Source: Vitis vinifera (Eukaryota; Streptophyta; Magnoliopsida; Vitales; Vitaceae). From it: a stretch of 64,000 bases of DNA. Below, piece after piece: positions 54,501 to 64,000 of this stretch (the first letter of the stretch is position 1; the number at the start of each line of letters is the position of its first letter). The stretch spans positions 7,528,001 through 7,592,000 of the forward strand of contig NC_081807.1 of NCBI RefSeq assembly GCF_030704535.1, read 5' to 3'. Below the pieces are notes generated by a model. That model was not told the DNA's origin. It saw nothing but the letters and a program-made list of their open reading frames with translations, and searched no databases. A program made the position numbers and the translations under genes.

Positions 54501-56463
54501 TAGGCAAAAAAGCAAGAGGGAAAATGCTTTATCCCCTGACAAGTGAGTCATGACCTTCATGCTAGGGTGCAACAATGTTGCTCTTAAGCTTAGGATGGAT
54601 CACCCAAATGATGGCAGTCAATTGTCATAAAAGGTTTAGCTTACCCTAATTGGACACTAATTGGTTTTCAGATCAAATGTTCAATGTCTAATATCAGAAT
54701 TGGTATCAAAGCCAAGGGTCATGGGCTCAAGTCAAAGTAGTGTCATGTCGGGGGAGGGATTGTTGGGGTGCAACAATGCCACTCTTAAGCTCAGGGATGG
54801 GTCACCCAAATGATGGTGATCAAATGTCATAAAAGATTTAGCCTATCCTCACTACACACCTATTGGATTTCAAATAAAATAGTCAAAGCCTGATCTAAGA
54901 CTTCAAAGTGAAAGTTGTAAGTATAATTTGAAATGAAAAAAGTCAAAGTGATTTTTTTTTTTTTTTTTTGATAGGTAATCAGAATCAATTTATAAAAAGT
55001 AACGCCAGAGAAGGTGCTCCAAAGTACATAGGAAGTATAGTAAGAAACACCTCAAAGCGACACAAAAAAAGGAAAAAAAAAATAAAAAGAGGAAAAAGAA
55101 CAAGAACATTTTATTACTAAAGAGGACAAAAAGAAACCAAGGCCCTTTAAATCTCATTAAGTTGAATGAAAAATAAGTATCAAACTTTTTAGTAAAAATT
55201 ATTTTAACCATTGATCTACCAGCTAAAATTGATAAAAAAATCTCCGTTGTTATTTATTAGGAATTTCAAGTCTGTAAAGCGAAAAAGAGAAAAAGAACAA
55301 GCTTCATTCATCAATCATAAAAGACCATATTTGGCTGGCACTGCAGCTGGATATTTCAAAATATGGATGCCTGGCAATGCAGCTTAGAGGCACTTTCCTT
55401 GTGCCTCATTCTAAAATATGCATCAAGGCATAAACCTCAAAGGACCATTTGAAAAACTGCAGATGCAATTAACCTCACTACTATACTGCCAAAACTAATA
55501 TAAGGTATCATCAGATTCTGGTACTCCTTTTTCTTTTTCTTTTTCTTTTCTCCCCTTTTTAATGAAATTGAATTTGGCACCTCATTTTGAATTCACTAGT
55601 CGCCATTTCAGATTGAGACACCCAATCCAGATAATGAAACAATTTCAGAATTCAAAACCTTATTTAAACCAGGTGGTTATAACTTGAAACCCTCAACCTC
55701 ATGTCTACATTAAATTCACATTAAATCACGTCATTGTTGTCATCAACTCATTGCCCCTCAAATCAACCGCACCTTTTACTCTGAAGTTATATATAAAAAT
55801 ATAGAAGCCTTTCAACTTCCACAACGCCCATAGCCACCCAATTTTAATTTTAGAGTGTGCCACTACTTTCCACATACCTAAATGATGAAAACATTAGTAT
55901 CAATATCAAAGGATAAGAAGTGTACCTTGAGAATGACCGTTTTGAACCAGTAATCTGCACAGGATTGCTAGGTAGTGCAAGGGCCTTAGTATCAACAGTT
56001 TCATCATCACTTTGAACTGCTGTACCGAGAGACAGAGGGTTCTCTTCTGCTTTAGGGGCTGATGGCACCTTTCTGAGAGCCAATCTAGCCTTCTCCCTTG
56101 AGCCCCATCCATTTGCCATCACACTCATGTTTCTCCACTTGTCCTATCCCACACCAAAATCAAATAAATGAACATGACAAAATCATAAGCAAGCTAAGTT
56201 CAGCATAAAGCTTCTCCTTTTAGTATATAATGATGGAAACTGATCAAACTCCACAATTATTTCATGAAAACTTAACTTTACCCATAAAATAAAGTAGGTT
56301 AAAGAGTCAATACCTTGAGATCCACATTTGAACGCAGAAACAAGACACCGCTAAATTCTGGGTCCTTAAGTATTGTGCGCCATTTGCCCGCCCCATGTTT
56401 AACAACTCCAGCTTTAAGTGCTGCTTCTTCTTCTGGTGTCCATTTCTGCTTAGGAGCACCCAT
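42971..56463 (-). CDS. TRB1: Telomere-repeat-binding factor, TRB / single-Myb-histone family (3' end incomplete)
   Basis: Coding exons in transcript order: 56314-56463, 55926-56143, 51733-51817, 46707-46790 and 42971-43321, all GT-AG and phase-consistent, giving 296 residues. An N-terminal Myb domain (residues about 5-58) has W8, W28 and W53 and the telobox motif VDLKDKWRN (47-55). A central H1/H5-like domain (about 124-186) includes [15 protein letters not shown]. The C-terminus (about 215-285) is an alanine/glutamate-rich coiled coil ending [11 protein letters not shown]. This is the fixed architecture of plant TRB1-3 (about 300 aa), which bind telomeric TTTAGGG repeats and telobox promoters and recruit telomerase and Polycomb or demethylase factors. 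A tiny final exon is probably missing from this model. A 5' UTR exon lies near 59198-59300. The two longest introns contain LINEs, a TRIM, a MITE-like element and tandem repeats. The gene appears intact. Confidence 0.93.
44082..44275 (+). mobile_element. LINE 3'-UTR-only insertion with poly(A) and target duplication
   Basis: About 170 bp resembling the 3' UTR seen in the LINEs at 32490 and 47890 ('ttttgagggaaggacctctcacccttct...') is followed by more than 20 A. Direct repeats 'aatacatgact' at 44071-44081 and 44289-44299 flank it. It is heavily 5'-truncated and lies antisense in a TRB intron. Confidence 0.8.
45136..45340 (-). promoter_or_regulatory. Candidate internal promoter and alternative first exon of the TRB gene
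   Basis: Reading the minus strand there are, in order, TGGGCT (complement of plus 45312-45317), a TGGGCC on the plus strand (45282-45287), TATATAAAG (about plus 45201-45209), TAGGGTTA (complement of about 45187-45194), then an ATG at plus 45151-45153. Six codons (M K E S H Q) follow, ending in a consensus donor CAG/GTAAGT (exon edge 45136). Spliced to the exon at 43321-42971 the frame continues as V K R K Y R I. Two further AAACCCTA motifs lie just downstream in the would-be intron (44990-45005). Site II plus telobox is a known plant promoter pairing. That this starts a short TRB isoform is inference; another use of the same start is possible. Confidence 0.45.
46872..46895. repeat. Poly(T) tract
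   Basis: About 22 T in a row in a TRB intron, about 80 bp upstream (on the transcript) of the exon at 46707-46790. It may be a remnant retrotransposon tail or a long pyrimidine tract. Confidence 0.8.
47890..48379 (+). mobile_element. 5'-truncated LINE, same subfamily as 32490-33131
   Basis: Plus-strand frames contain INHLFLHCP-like sequence, then [22 protein letters not shown], and a diverged ending comparable to the 32.5-kb copy. The 3' UTR and A-tail end at about 48379. It has several frame breaks and no clear target duplication, so it is older than the 32.5-kb copy. It is antisense in the TRB intron. Confidence 0.75.
48553..48594. repeat. (CT)n(TA)n microsatellite
   Basis: About ten CT units followed by about ten TA units in a TRB intron. 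Confidence 0.92.
49218..50701 (-). mobile_element. 5'-truncated L1-type LINE, about 1.5 kb, with 16-bp target duplication
   Basis: Three minus-strand frames cover the end of the RT (a region with RWRKRIA-type and [11 protein letters not shown]-type diverged motifs), the stretch with [17 protein letters not shown] and [10 protein letters not shown], and the zf-RVT end with [19 protein letters not shown] and [20 protein letters not shown]. The tail is T-rich at the left edge. Direct repeats 'catgtgaaaaacattt' (49202-49217) and 'catgtgaaaagcattt' (50702-50717) bracket it. It is sense-oriented relative to TRB. It is less decayed than most LINE pieces here but not intact. Confidence 0.88.
50765..51030. 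repeat. Local direct repeats of about 120 bp
   Basis: The phrase 'aaacaagaaacagaggaataacatgtgcaagtgtggaaaaagtgaggta' (about 50756) recurs at about 50872 and partly at about 50945. 'ttcaagttccaccatattgcaa' also recurs. It is a non-coding tandem duplication in a TRB intron. Confidence 0.8.
53270..53555 (+). mobile_element. Decayed LINE 3' fragment (tentative)
   Basis: Plus-strand frames show IIFWCLWS and a following helix-rich stretch ([11 protein letters not shown]) that resemble the terminal part of a plant LINE ORF2, then a 3'-UTR-like 'cttatttgccaaaaat'. Evidence is weak. Confidence 0.35.
54560..54900 (+). mobile_element. TRIM (terminal-repeat retrotransposon in miniature)
   Basis: Two direct terminal repeats of about 135-140 bp, starting TGCTAGGGTGCAAC (54560) and TGTTGGGGTGCAAC (54761), flank about 65 bp of internal sequence. 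The internal part holds a primer-binding site resembling initiator tRNA-Met (TGGTATCAAAGCCA, 54701-54714) and a polypurine tract (GGGGGAGGGA, 54750-54759) abutting the right repeat. A 5-bp target duplication CTTCA (54555-54559 and 54901-54905) brackets it. There is no coding capacity, as expected for a TRIM. It is a fossil in the TRB intron, with the terminal repeats roughly 85 percent alike by eye. Confidence 0.78.
54952..55130 (-). mobile_element. LINE tail-like insertion starting with poly(T)
   Basis: A T20 run followed by 'gataggtaatcagaatcaatttataaaaag' has the complement of the 'ctatcaaaaaa' ending seen in the plus-strand LINEs here, so it reads as a minus-strand LINE 3' end. No coding block was identified and the right edge is uncertain. 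Confidence 0.4.
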
Positions 56464-56718
56464 CAGGTGTAGCAGAAAGACAACTCTCCAAAAGAAGCTG
56501 ATCTGTAAAACCTAGCACACTGTATCAGCAGATGCACCCAAAAATAGACAATCAACAGCAACAGACAACATATTCCAGACTTGCAAGAAATAAAGATCAA
56601 AATAAAAAGGAACTGCCGACTATTTTCCTCCACTTAATCCTGATTCAAAGATAGATATTGAAAATAGAAGATAATTTTTTCATCTAAACCACAGGCATAA
56701 GTTATCACTTTGCATGAA

Positions 56719-56742
56719 TTTTTTTTTTTTTTTTTTGATAGG
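56719..56742 (-). mobile_element. Tail-only LINE insertion, 24 bp
   Basis: Eighteen T plus GATAGG (complement CCTATC-A18, the terminal bases of the LINE subfamily) sit exactly between two copies of a 20-21 bp sequence, 'taagttatcactttgcatgaa' (56698-56718) and 'taagttatcacttgcatgaa' (56743-56762). This is an insertion made almost only of the poly(A) tail, in the first TRB intron. Confidence 0.8.
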
Positions 56743-56990
56743 TAAGTTATCACTTGCATGAAATCAGCTTCAAACATTTTAAATCTTGCCCAAAGATGTC
56801 TTCCTATGATGAACAACAGAGTGCAGACCAATACCAAATGCAAAAATACAAGGCCACACAAATTTTAAATTTTAAATCTATAATACAAAAGAAAAAAAGG
56901 GGTTTTTCAGAGTTAAAAAGCCAGTTCAAAGAGAAGATTCTGAGCATCTAAAAAAACCCAAAACATGAACTCATACTGCTGCCAACTTTT

Positions 56991-57845
56991 AAGCAGTCCA
57001 AAGCATTCAATAATTCTTTTGTGCAAGGCACAACTGACTTTTCATGCATACTAAAGCATGGGAATATAAGAACCTACTATTTTATTCCAGATTTCACTTT
57101 TTGACACATGGAAAAATTCAAGATGCTGCATCTTTAACAAATCAGCTATATTAGATGGACATTTGTATTTTACCAAAAAGAAGCTTGCAACTAATAATGA
57201 ATCAATAAACTTGATATCATTCTGCCATTTGTAAGCAGTTGTAAGCAGTCCAGAGCATTCAATAATTCTTTTGTACAAGGCACAAACTGACTTACAATGC
57301 ATACTACTGAAGAAGAATTTCAGAATCTATGTTATTTTTTCCTTTCTTTCTCATATTTTACTTCTTGACACATTGAAGAAGTTCAAGATACTGCAGCCTT
57401 AACAAGTCAGCCAAATCAGCTACATTAAATGGGCACTTCTATTTTACCAAACAGAAACTTGGGAGCAATAATAACCAAAAACTAAATCTATTCTGCCATT
57501 TGTATGCAGTCCAAAGCATTCACTTTTTGACAACCATGACAAATTCAAGACACTGCAGCTCTAAAAATTCAGCTACATTAAATGGAACCTTCTGTTTTAC
57601 CAAAAAGAATCTTTCAACCAATAGAGAACAAAAATTTGATCTCATTCTGGCATTTTTAAGCAGTTTGAAACATTTAATAATTCTTTTATGAAAAGCAAAA
57701 ATTGACTATCATGCATACTGAAGGCGGGGAATTCAAGCACCTATGCTCTTCAATTCCTGCTTTAATCTTTTGATGCATTGGAGAAATTCCAGATACTGCA
57801 GATTTGACAAATCAGTTATATCAAATGGGCACTTCTAGATTGCCA
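56991..57845. repeat. Four-copy tandem repeat, unit about 250 bp, in the TRB first intron
   Basis: Units begin 'aagcagtccaaagcattcaataattctttt' at about 56991, 57242, 57504 (starting 'atgcagtcc') and 57657. Each carries 'gacacattg...ttcaagatactgcag...aatcagctacattaaatgg...ttttaccaaa'. The third unit lacks about 100 bp of the middle. Non-coding. Confidence 0.85.
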
Positions 57846-57999
57846 ATTTTGTTCCCTTTTACACCCCATATCTGTGAGGTAGCGATAATATTTAGGTATC
57901 AGGTTTTTTGGAGGAAACCTTACATGTGCCTGACACTAACACCAATGTTAATTATCATCCTTGGATATTTCAATGACAGAGAGCACACACATTATGGTT

Positions 58000-58316
58000 A
58001 TGTTTGGTTTTCGGAAAATACTAAGAAAAGAAAAAAAATGCTAAAGAAATGATTTTTTTATGTTTGGTTATTTTATGAAAAATACTAAAGAAAATCAAAT
58101 ATAATTAAAACTATTAAGAAACTTGTGCATTTTCAAATTATTTAATCTTTATATCAATGAGCTAAAATCAATGAAATGGATTTGAAATAACATATAAAAA
58201 TAATTTATTAACTTTAAATCTATTTTTTATTTTCCTTCATTTTTTCTTTCCTTATACCTTTTCTCTCTATTTTCTTTCCCTTTCATTTTCCCTCAAATTT
58301 TCTGAGAACCAAACAT
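58000..58316. mobile_element. MITE-like element with 20-bp terminal inverted repeats
   Basis: The left end 'atgtttggttttcggaaaat' (58000-58019) and the right end 'attttctgagaaccaaacat' (58297-58316) are inverted repeats with two mismatches. The 317-bp AT-rich body has no coding capacity. Flanking bases do not give a clear target duplication. It lies in the first TRB intron. Confidence 0.65.
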
Positions 58317-59197
58317 TTAGTACCGAAACCAGAAAGCTGTGGCTAATGGGTTGGAGTAACTCTGGTATGCAGTTTTGCTACATGCCAAATCAAGACCTAC
58401 TGTAGAAGAAAACTTCGAGATGCAGTATTTATAGGCTATTCAGACTTGAAGCCCCCAATTCAAAATCCACAATTTGGTAGGTTTATAAACCAATGGGTTT
58501 GGAATCAAATCTCAATTCCAGAAGCCCCAAACCGCCAGAGACAATTCCAAAGCAAAAAGGAAGACTTTCTAATTCCATATAATTGGAGTTCCAAATCAAA
58601 CGCAATTCCATACGACCAAACAGAGACCTAAATCAACTTCAATACAAAAGAAACCTCTCCTTCACAAACTTAGTCTGCCTACGAAGATGTAAATAAATAA
58701 ATAAATAAATTCCGGTTCGTGTTACGAGGAGCAATTCAACATGAAATAACAAATATCACTGGGAATTCCAATTGACCTCTGTTTGGTTGCAGAGAAAACG
58801 TAGGAAAATAAAAGAAACAAATAAAAATAAAAAACTTGGAACCAAACAAAACAAACCTCCAATCCCCACCCTACTCGGCTAGACCCAATAAAACCATATA
58901 ATTTATCTCAGTCGAATTCTTCAAAATTAATTTCCAAAAAGGCAAAAATAAACTGAAAGACCCAAATTCCCTTTTCCTCGATTTTCCCAGCAACCAAGCA
59001 TAACCCGCCAAAGCCAACACATTGTTATCAATTTCACTAACCAGAAAATCAAAACAGAAAAGAGAACAATTTTTATTTTTTTTTTGAAATTTTATGACAA
59101 AACAATCAACACAGACAGAAAGAGGGAAAGCAAAGGGAAAAAAAAAATCATGAAAGAAAAGGTGAGATCAGAGAGAGGATAATGGAAGTTGGGTCAC

Positions 59198-59300
59198 CTG
59201 TGGATGGTTGAGTTTTGGGGTATGTATCCGAAGATGGTTCCAAGGCGTTCAAGGCGTTACTCTCAGATTCTCTCACACCTGTGATTTTGTATGGTGGGAG
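59198..59300 (-). other. Probable non-coding first exon of the TRB gene
   Basis: Minus-strand sequence ends CATCCACAG before the donor GTGACC (AC at plus 59196-59197). It can splice to the acceptor 'ttttacag' at plus 56503 and following, in the 5' UTR of the start-codon exon. Its 5' limit is not fixed by the sequence. Confidence 0.45.
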
Positions 59301-59499
59301 AGGACACATTTTCTGAGGAGGTTGATTTCATTCCAGTTACATGTATGGAAATTAAGGGTGGAGGTGAAACATATGGTATCATGGGTTTTTGGTGAAATGA
59401 AGGTTAGGGCCTTGACACGTGTAATAAGTATGCTACTTTTGTCCCTCTATGATCCTCGCACAAATGAATCCATGTGTCAGGGTTTTAGGGCTACAACTT

Positions 59500-60600
59500 G
59501 AATGAATCTATTTTAAGTATTATTTTTTAACCATGTTTGAAAGTTTTGGATACATGTTAAATTGATGAAATGATAAAAAAAATATGTATAAAAAAAAAAT
59601 CATTATTGTATGGAAGAATCGAAGTCTCAGCATAAGCAAAAAAAACTGATTTTGTACCATATCACTTGATCATATTAATATTCAATATAACCTATTCTGA
59701 AAGCGAACCTTTTCTTTTCTTGAACCACATAAGAATTCTTCATCCGATTGAATCTTTTTGTTTTTAGATGTTCCATAGGAATCCATCGTTATTCCTTTTC
59801 TTCTATCAAGAAAGGTTCATTCCGAGTCACAAGCGCAATCCTTTATTATTATTATTATTCACTTTTCATTTAGTTATGGTAATGCAATGCAAAGTCAGGT
59901 TGCTTCTGATGATGAAAAGAACCTTTTTTTTATGTTATGTGAAATTTATGAAAACTCAAAATCGTATGCATCCTTAATTAGGTTTCCACATGTAATAAGT
60001 ATGATACCTCCATCCACTATGTAAGAGTCACACTAGCGTGTCTACATATGAACACAATTAGATACGATGTACAATTATAATTTATACAGATTGAATCTAT
60101 TTTAGTATTTAATGTTTTGATGTAATGTTAGGTTAATGATATAGGTAAGAAATTTTTTTTATTTTTTATAATTCAACATTTTGCTTCAGTAATATGTTTA
60201 ATTAGAATTTGCATCAAATAACTTACTAAAAAAATTATAAATAATTAGAGAAATAAAATATAAAAATAATATTGTTATTTTAGTTTTATTCTGAAATCAA
60301 TTTTTATTTGAATATTTCCCATCTTATTCTTTGTAATTACATCAATTTATGTTTTATCTTTTATTTTCTAACTTGGTTTTTTGCGGAGTTTATACTCTAT
60401 TATATTTTTAGGATGGAAAGGAAATATTTCATTATAAACATACTTTTATTAAGAGAAAAATGTGCTATTTAAGGACATTATTTATATAAGTTACTTTATA
60501 AAAAAAACATATTTGAATACTGTGTTGGGAAGTTAAAAAGTAAGTATAGAGTATTCACTCGTAAAAGTTAAAATATTTCTCTATACTAATAACAACCCCT
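59500..60600. other. Intergenic region upstream of TRB
   Basis: AT-rich sequence without a recognised gene. Its left neighbour (59300-59500) should be the main TRB promoter; a telomere-like AGGGTTTTAGGG lies at 59479-59490. No TATA box was assigned. Confidence 0.5.
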
Positions 60601-63600
60601 CAACAATAACAACAAACTAACAAAAGTGAACATAACCATACCTAGAGTAATTATCAACAAAAGTAATGAAATACTCATACCCTCCACGTGCATGAATATT
60701 AAAGGGTCCACACACAATAGTATGCACTAACTCCAAACATTATTTGACTCAAACCCCTTTAGCAGTAAATGACCTCTTGATCATTTACCTTCTATAAAAG
60801 ATTTATAGATTAGAAGGTTTTTTGGAGCCAATAAGTGCAATATTCCAGACTTAACCAATCTTTGATTCCTATTTAGATTTATATAGCGTATACATTTATG
60901 TCACAAGTATGTTTGATTAGTGCTAGGTACTTTTTTCTTTAATGAGACTTGATAATTTCCAGTACAAGGCAAAAAAGAAATATGAATAATACAGAAAAGA
61001 CTGTCAACCAATGAGCCTCAACAAATAAATGATAAAAACACTTTTATTAAAATAAACTGAATGATTACATTTATTTAAACTAGAAATTGAAAAAAGGCTC
61101 TTTGTAGACTCAGATACACAAAAACAATCTTTGAGTTCTAGATGACATTTATTTTTTAAAACTAGGGTAAGATCTACCATAGCTCACATGGTTGTTCTCA
61201 CATAAGATGCTAGAGTCAGGTCCATGTCTTTTTCATTCAACCTTTTTATTAGTTGAAACACTTGAAAATAATTACAATTATGGTAAGTGGTCTTGGAATC
61301 TATCCATCATGAGTTGGTGGATCCACCACTAAACATGACTCAACTAAAAGTGAATGAAATATATCTTTTTTTTTCTTCAAGTAGTTAGACATGCTTTTTT
61401 CTAGTGATCCTTCTAACCACAAAGGAAAATCTTGTCATTTCCTTTGCTCTTTCCTTTCCCAACTTTGGACTTTCCATATTTGGTGTTATTGAGATTATTA
61501 TTCTTCGTCTTGTTAGAAGAACTTGAAGAATATTTTCCTGCCATATGAATACCTATAGGATCCTTAAGAATTCACTTAGTTGTCTAGAGTTCCCTCATTA
61601 GTTCTAACATGCTCATCAACAACTTATTCATGTTGGGAACCTTGGATTACTTTATTCCCATGCCCTAGATCGAATAGGTATATGCAATCTATCTTAAGCC
61701 TCTAAATCCTATATAACAAAATCAAAAACAACATTTTTAACATTCAATGATCTAAATTAAAAGTTATAGAAACTTTACCTAGATCTAGATGTTCTCATAT
61801 CAAATTTGTTCGGTGAAGGAGATGCTTGAAAACTCTACAGGTCTTGTACACCCAATATCTTTCGTCCAATGAATTTAACCACAATCTTGATGCTCCAAAA
61901 GGTGGGCAATAAAAGGAAGAAAGCTTTGACCCCCACTCTTTGGAGGTGGAAGACAATAGTCACAAAAAGGTCTATGAAATCATAACCCCTAAGAGACTAT
62001 TTATAGAGTCCCCAACCGGGCTTAAGTGACTTAAGCTCACATGAGTTTAGATCACTTAATCTAGCCTAAAACAGGTTCTAATTGATTAATTAACCACACA
62101 AGGTTATCTAATTAATCAATTAGCTCAATCCAAATACCTTGTTCACTATCCCTTATGCAACATTGCATAATTACCAAAATACCCTTATGCATATGAGTGA
62201 ACCTAGAGCTAATCCAACCTCTATAAATCATGTCATCTTGGTATATGAGCTTAAAGTGGGGACCATTGGAACCCATAGGAGTACTGACTCTCTCATAATC
62301 CAATTTTGAAGTTGATTCAACATCCCACTATAAAGAATTAAGTGAACTTCAATACCCTATGCAAATAACAATGAGATGAAGCTTGGGTTCATGACCCACT
62401 ATCCAATATATGCAAACTCCCCATAAACCGGTGTCCATAATCTAATAAGGTAGTGTTATCACCTATCAAGATTACTTTTCTAATCCTTGAGTTATAAATC
62501 CCACTTATTATGTAATCGATTGACAAACTTTAACTCCAAGGAGCATATATCAAACTTCTACTAAATGAAATGTTATTATTATAATCTTCTAGATCACATG
62601 TCCTTTGGATTACCCAAGGGAACATACTGTCTCAATCTCATGAGATATCATAGTGTCTCTATTAAGAATACTTGTTGCCACCAATCTTCATCAATAATGA
62701 CTTAATCCATAAGAATATGTGACTACCTTAGGGTTTCACCCATATGTTAAAAGAAAATTTCTCAAGGTTGAGAGTCCATATAGTAGCTTGGTGAATCATG
62801 ACAGTTGATAGTCTTATGTCATGATTCATCATAGGTCATATCTAGTGTGCATCACATACACTAGTGCACTCATTATGGGAAATTCATCTCGATAGTCAAG
62901 ACAAGTCATCCCTCCAATTAGAAGGTAGTGTACTACAATCTTTACTAGATTGCTTAAATCCATAAACTGACTATGGACAATTTATCTACTTACAAGGAAC
63001 CCATGACTTGTATCCTCTATGCAATTTCTAATATAGGCAAGTCATATACAATGTAAAAGATATGAGTTGAATACTCAAATCAATCTTAATGTATAATGGC
63101 ATAGCTTGAAGAAAGTAAAGTTTAACTTTGTTATATCATGTCTTGCTTTTAGGAGCCTAATCCTAATAATTCATGGTATAGTTATGCTTAAACTGCCTAA
63201 AGGAATTTGACAAGGTCTCTAGAATCATATTAACCTAGATTTCCCCATTGATTTCAACTTCAAGGATCTTTATTTTGTTAAGAAGTACAATCATACAAAT
63301 TATATGATCTCTAACAGGAGTTTCTTCTATCATCTTGGTGTTCATACTAGTCTTAGGGGTAGCTTGTCTGACTGACCTACTCTTATTACCAAACATTTCT
63401 TACAAACTAAAGAGAATATCATGAGTAGTAGCAATGGACAAGTGTTTCTATTACAACACATTATCAATAAACCCAAGTATAACACAACGAATCTTTTCAT
63501 ATGCTATTTGCCACTTGGAATGAACATTTTTCTTTTCTTATGTGGAATGTTCATTAGGGATGAGTGAAGCAGACTCCTGAGTTACCCATTTTAGTTGTTT

Positions 63601-63686
63601 TATTGTGAGTACTAGGTTCAAGTTTGTTTTCCAATTAACAAAATTTGGTGTAGTTAATTTGTTATCAGTGAGAATAAGGTTGATTG
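60600..63686 (-). mobile_element. Ty1-copia retrotransposon fossil, interrupted by a solo LTR
   Basis: On the minus strand the order is a gag N-terminal region (about 63690-63480, with LTDNKLTTPNFVNWK), then after the inserted LTR a gag zinc-knuckle remnant near 61400-61445, a protease-like stretch near 61290-61340, and the pre-integrase and integrase start (about 60640-60900, with GGYEYFITFVDNYSR). That order and these motifs are those of plant Ty1-copia elements. Reverse transcriptase and RNase H are absent, so the element is truncated at its left side. It is clearly broken in many places and old. Confidence 0.78.
61631..63168 (-). mobile_element. Solo LTR (about 1.54 kb) inserted in the Ty1-copia fossil
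   Basis: It is bounded by near-canonical LTR ends (TGTTGGGAAC at 61631 on the plus strand) and a perfect 5-bp target duplication ATTCA (61626-61630 and 63169-63173). It has no internal coding region and a TATA-like 'tatttatag' region, and its end sequence resembles the LTR-like ends at 63687 and 63839. It interrupts the gag region of the older element. A solo LTR normally results from recombination between the two LTRs of a full element. Confidence 0.75.
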
Positions 63687-64000
63687 TGTTAGGAATCTCG
63701 GATTACTCTATTCCTAGGCTTTGGATTATTAAGGTGCATGCAATCCTGTCCTTGGCTAGGCTCTCTAGATCTAAACATAATAGAAATATGACATTCAAAA
63801 CCAATAATAAAACCTAGATATAGAGATATATTCACATATGTTGGGAAATCCTAGATTGTTCTGTCCTCAACCTTGGATCATTGGGGTGCGTAAAATCCTA
63901 TGATAAGCTTCTCTAGAACTATCGTAGCAGAAAAGTATGACTTTCAAAAACCAAAAACATATCATAGATTTAGAGATTAGTGTCATACCTGTGATCTAGA
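63687..64000 (-). mobile_element. Two LTR-end-like segments at the window edge
   Basis: Segments starting TGTTAGGAATCTCGG (63686-63838) and TGTTGGGAAATCC (63839 to the window end) both resemble the first 130 bp of the solo LTR at 61631. The first adjoins the gag region of the copia fossil and may be its own LTR end. The second may be a further nested LTR, cut by the window end. Confidence 0.5.

Overview
This window looks like nuclear DNA of a eudicot plant. It carries spliced genes with canonical GT-AG introns, AT-rich intergenic DNA, plant-type tRNA genes, L1-type LINE tails inside long introns, and Ty1-copia and TRIM retroelement fossils. The large LINE-filled introns would suit a woody species such as grapevine, but the sequence alone does not prove the species.

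Layout. (1) 0.3-8.4 kb: seven proline tRNA genes, all on the minus strand, embedded in diverged tandem repeats of about 1.2-1.6 kb. The copies carry all three proline anticodons (AGG, CGG and five UGG). (2) 8.4-12.1 kb: AT-rich intergenic DNA with one small minisatellite. (3) 12.36-13.48 kb, plus strand: a complete five-exon WLIM1-type LIM-domain gene. (4) 14.8-36.8 kb, minus strand: one long gene of 18 exons for a 673-residue coiled-coil protein of unknown function. Its introns hold LINE fragments, a complex microsatellite block, a fold-back repeat and GA microsatellites that touch splice sites. (5) 36.9-40.4 kb: very AT-rich repeat-bearing spacer. (6) 42.97-59.3 kb, minus strand: a TRB / single-Myb-histone (telomere-repeat-binding) gene with Myb, H1/H5-like and coiled-coil parts. 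Its introns hold LINEs, a TRIM, a MITE-like element and a four-copy tandem repeat. (7) 59.5-64 kb: spacer, then a decayed Ty1-copia element with a solo LTR inserted into it.

Most notable observations. The tRNA-Pro array appears to have changed anticodon identity inside a family of tandem copies. The fifth coding intron of the TRB gene contains what looks like a second promoter (two site II motifs, a TATA box and telobox-like motifs) with a six-codon first exon ending in a consensus donor. That exon is in frame with the coiled-coil exon, so it could give an N-terminally short protein lacking the Myb domain. Telomere-like motifs near this start and near the main promoter would allow autoregulation by the encoded telobox-binding protein.

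The LIM protein should act on actin filaments and the TRB protein on telomeric and telobox chromatin. Nothing in the sequence ties these genes into one pathway. All exon boundaries come from reading splice signals and reading-frame continuity, without transcript data.
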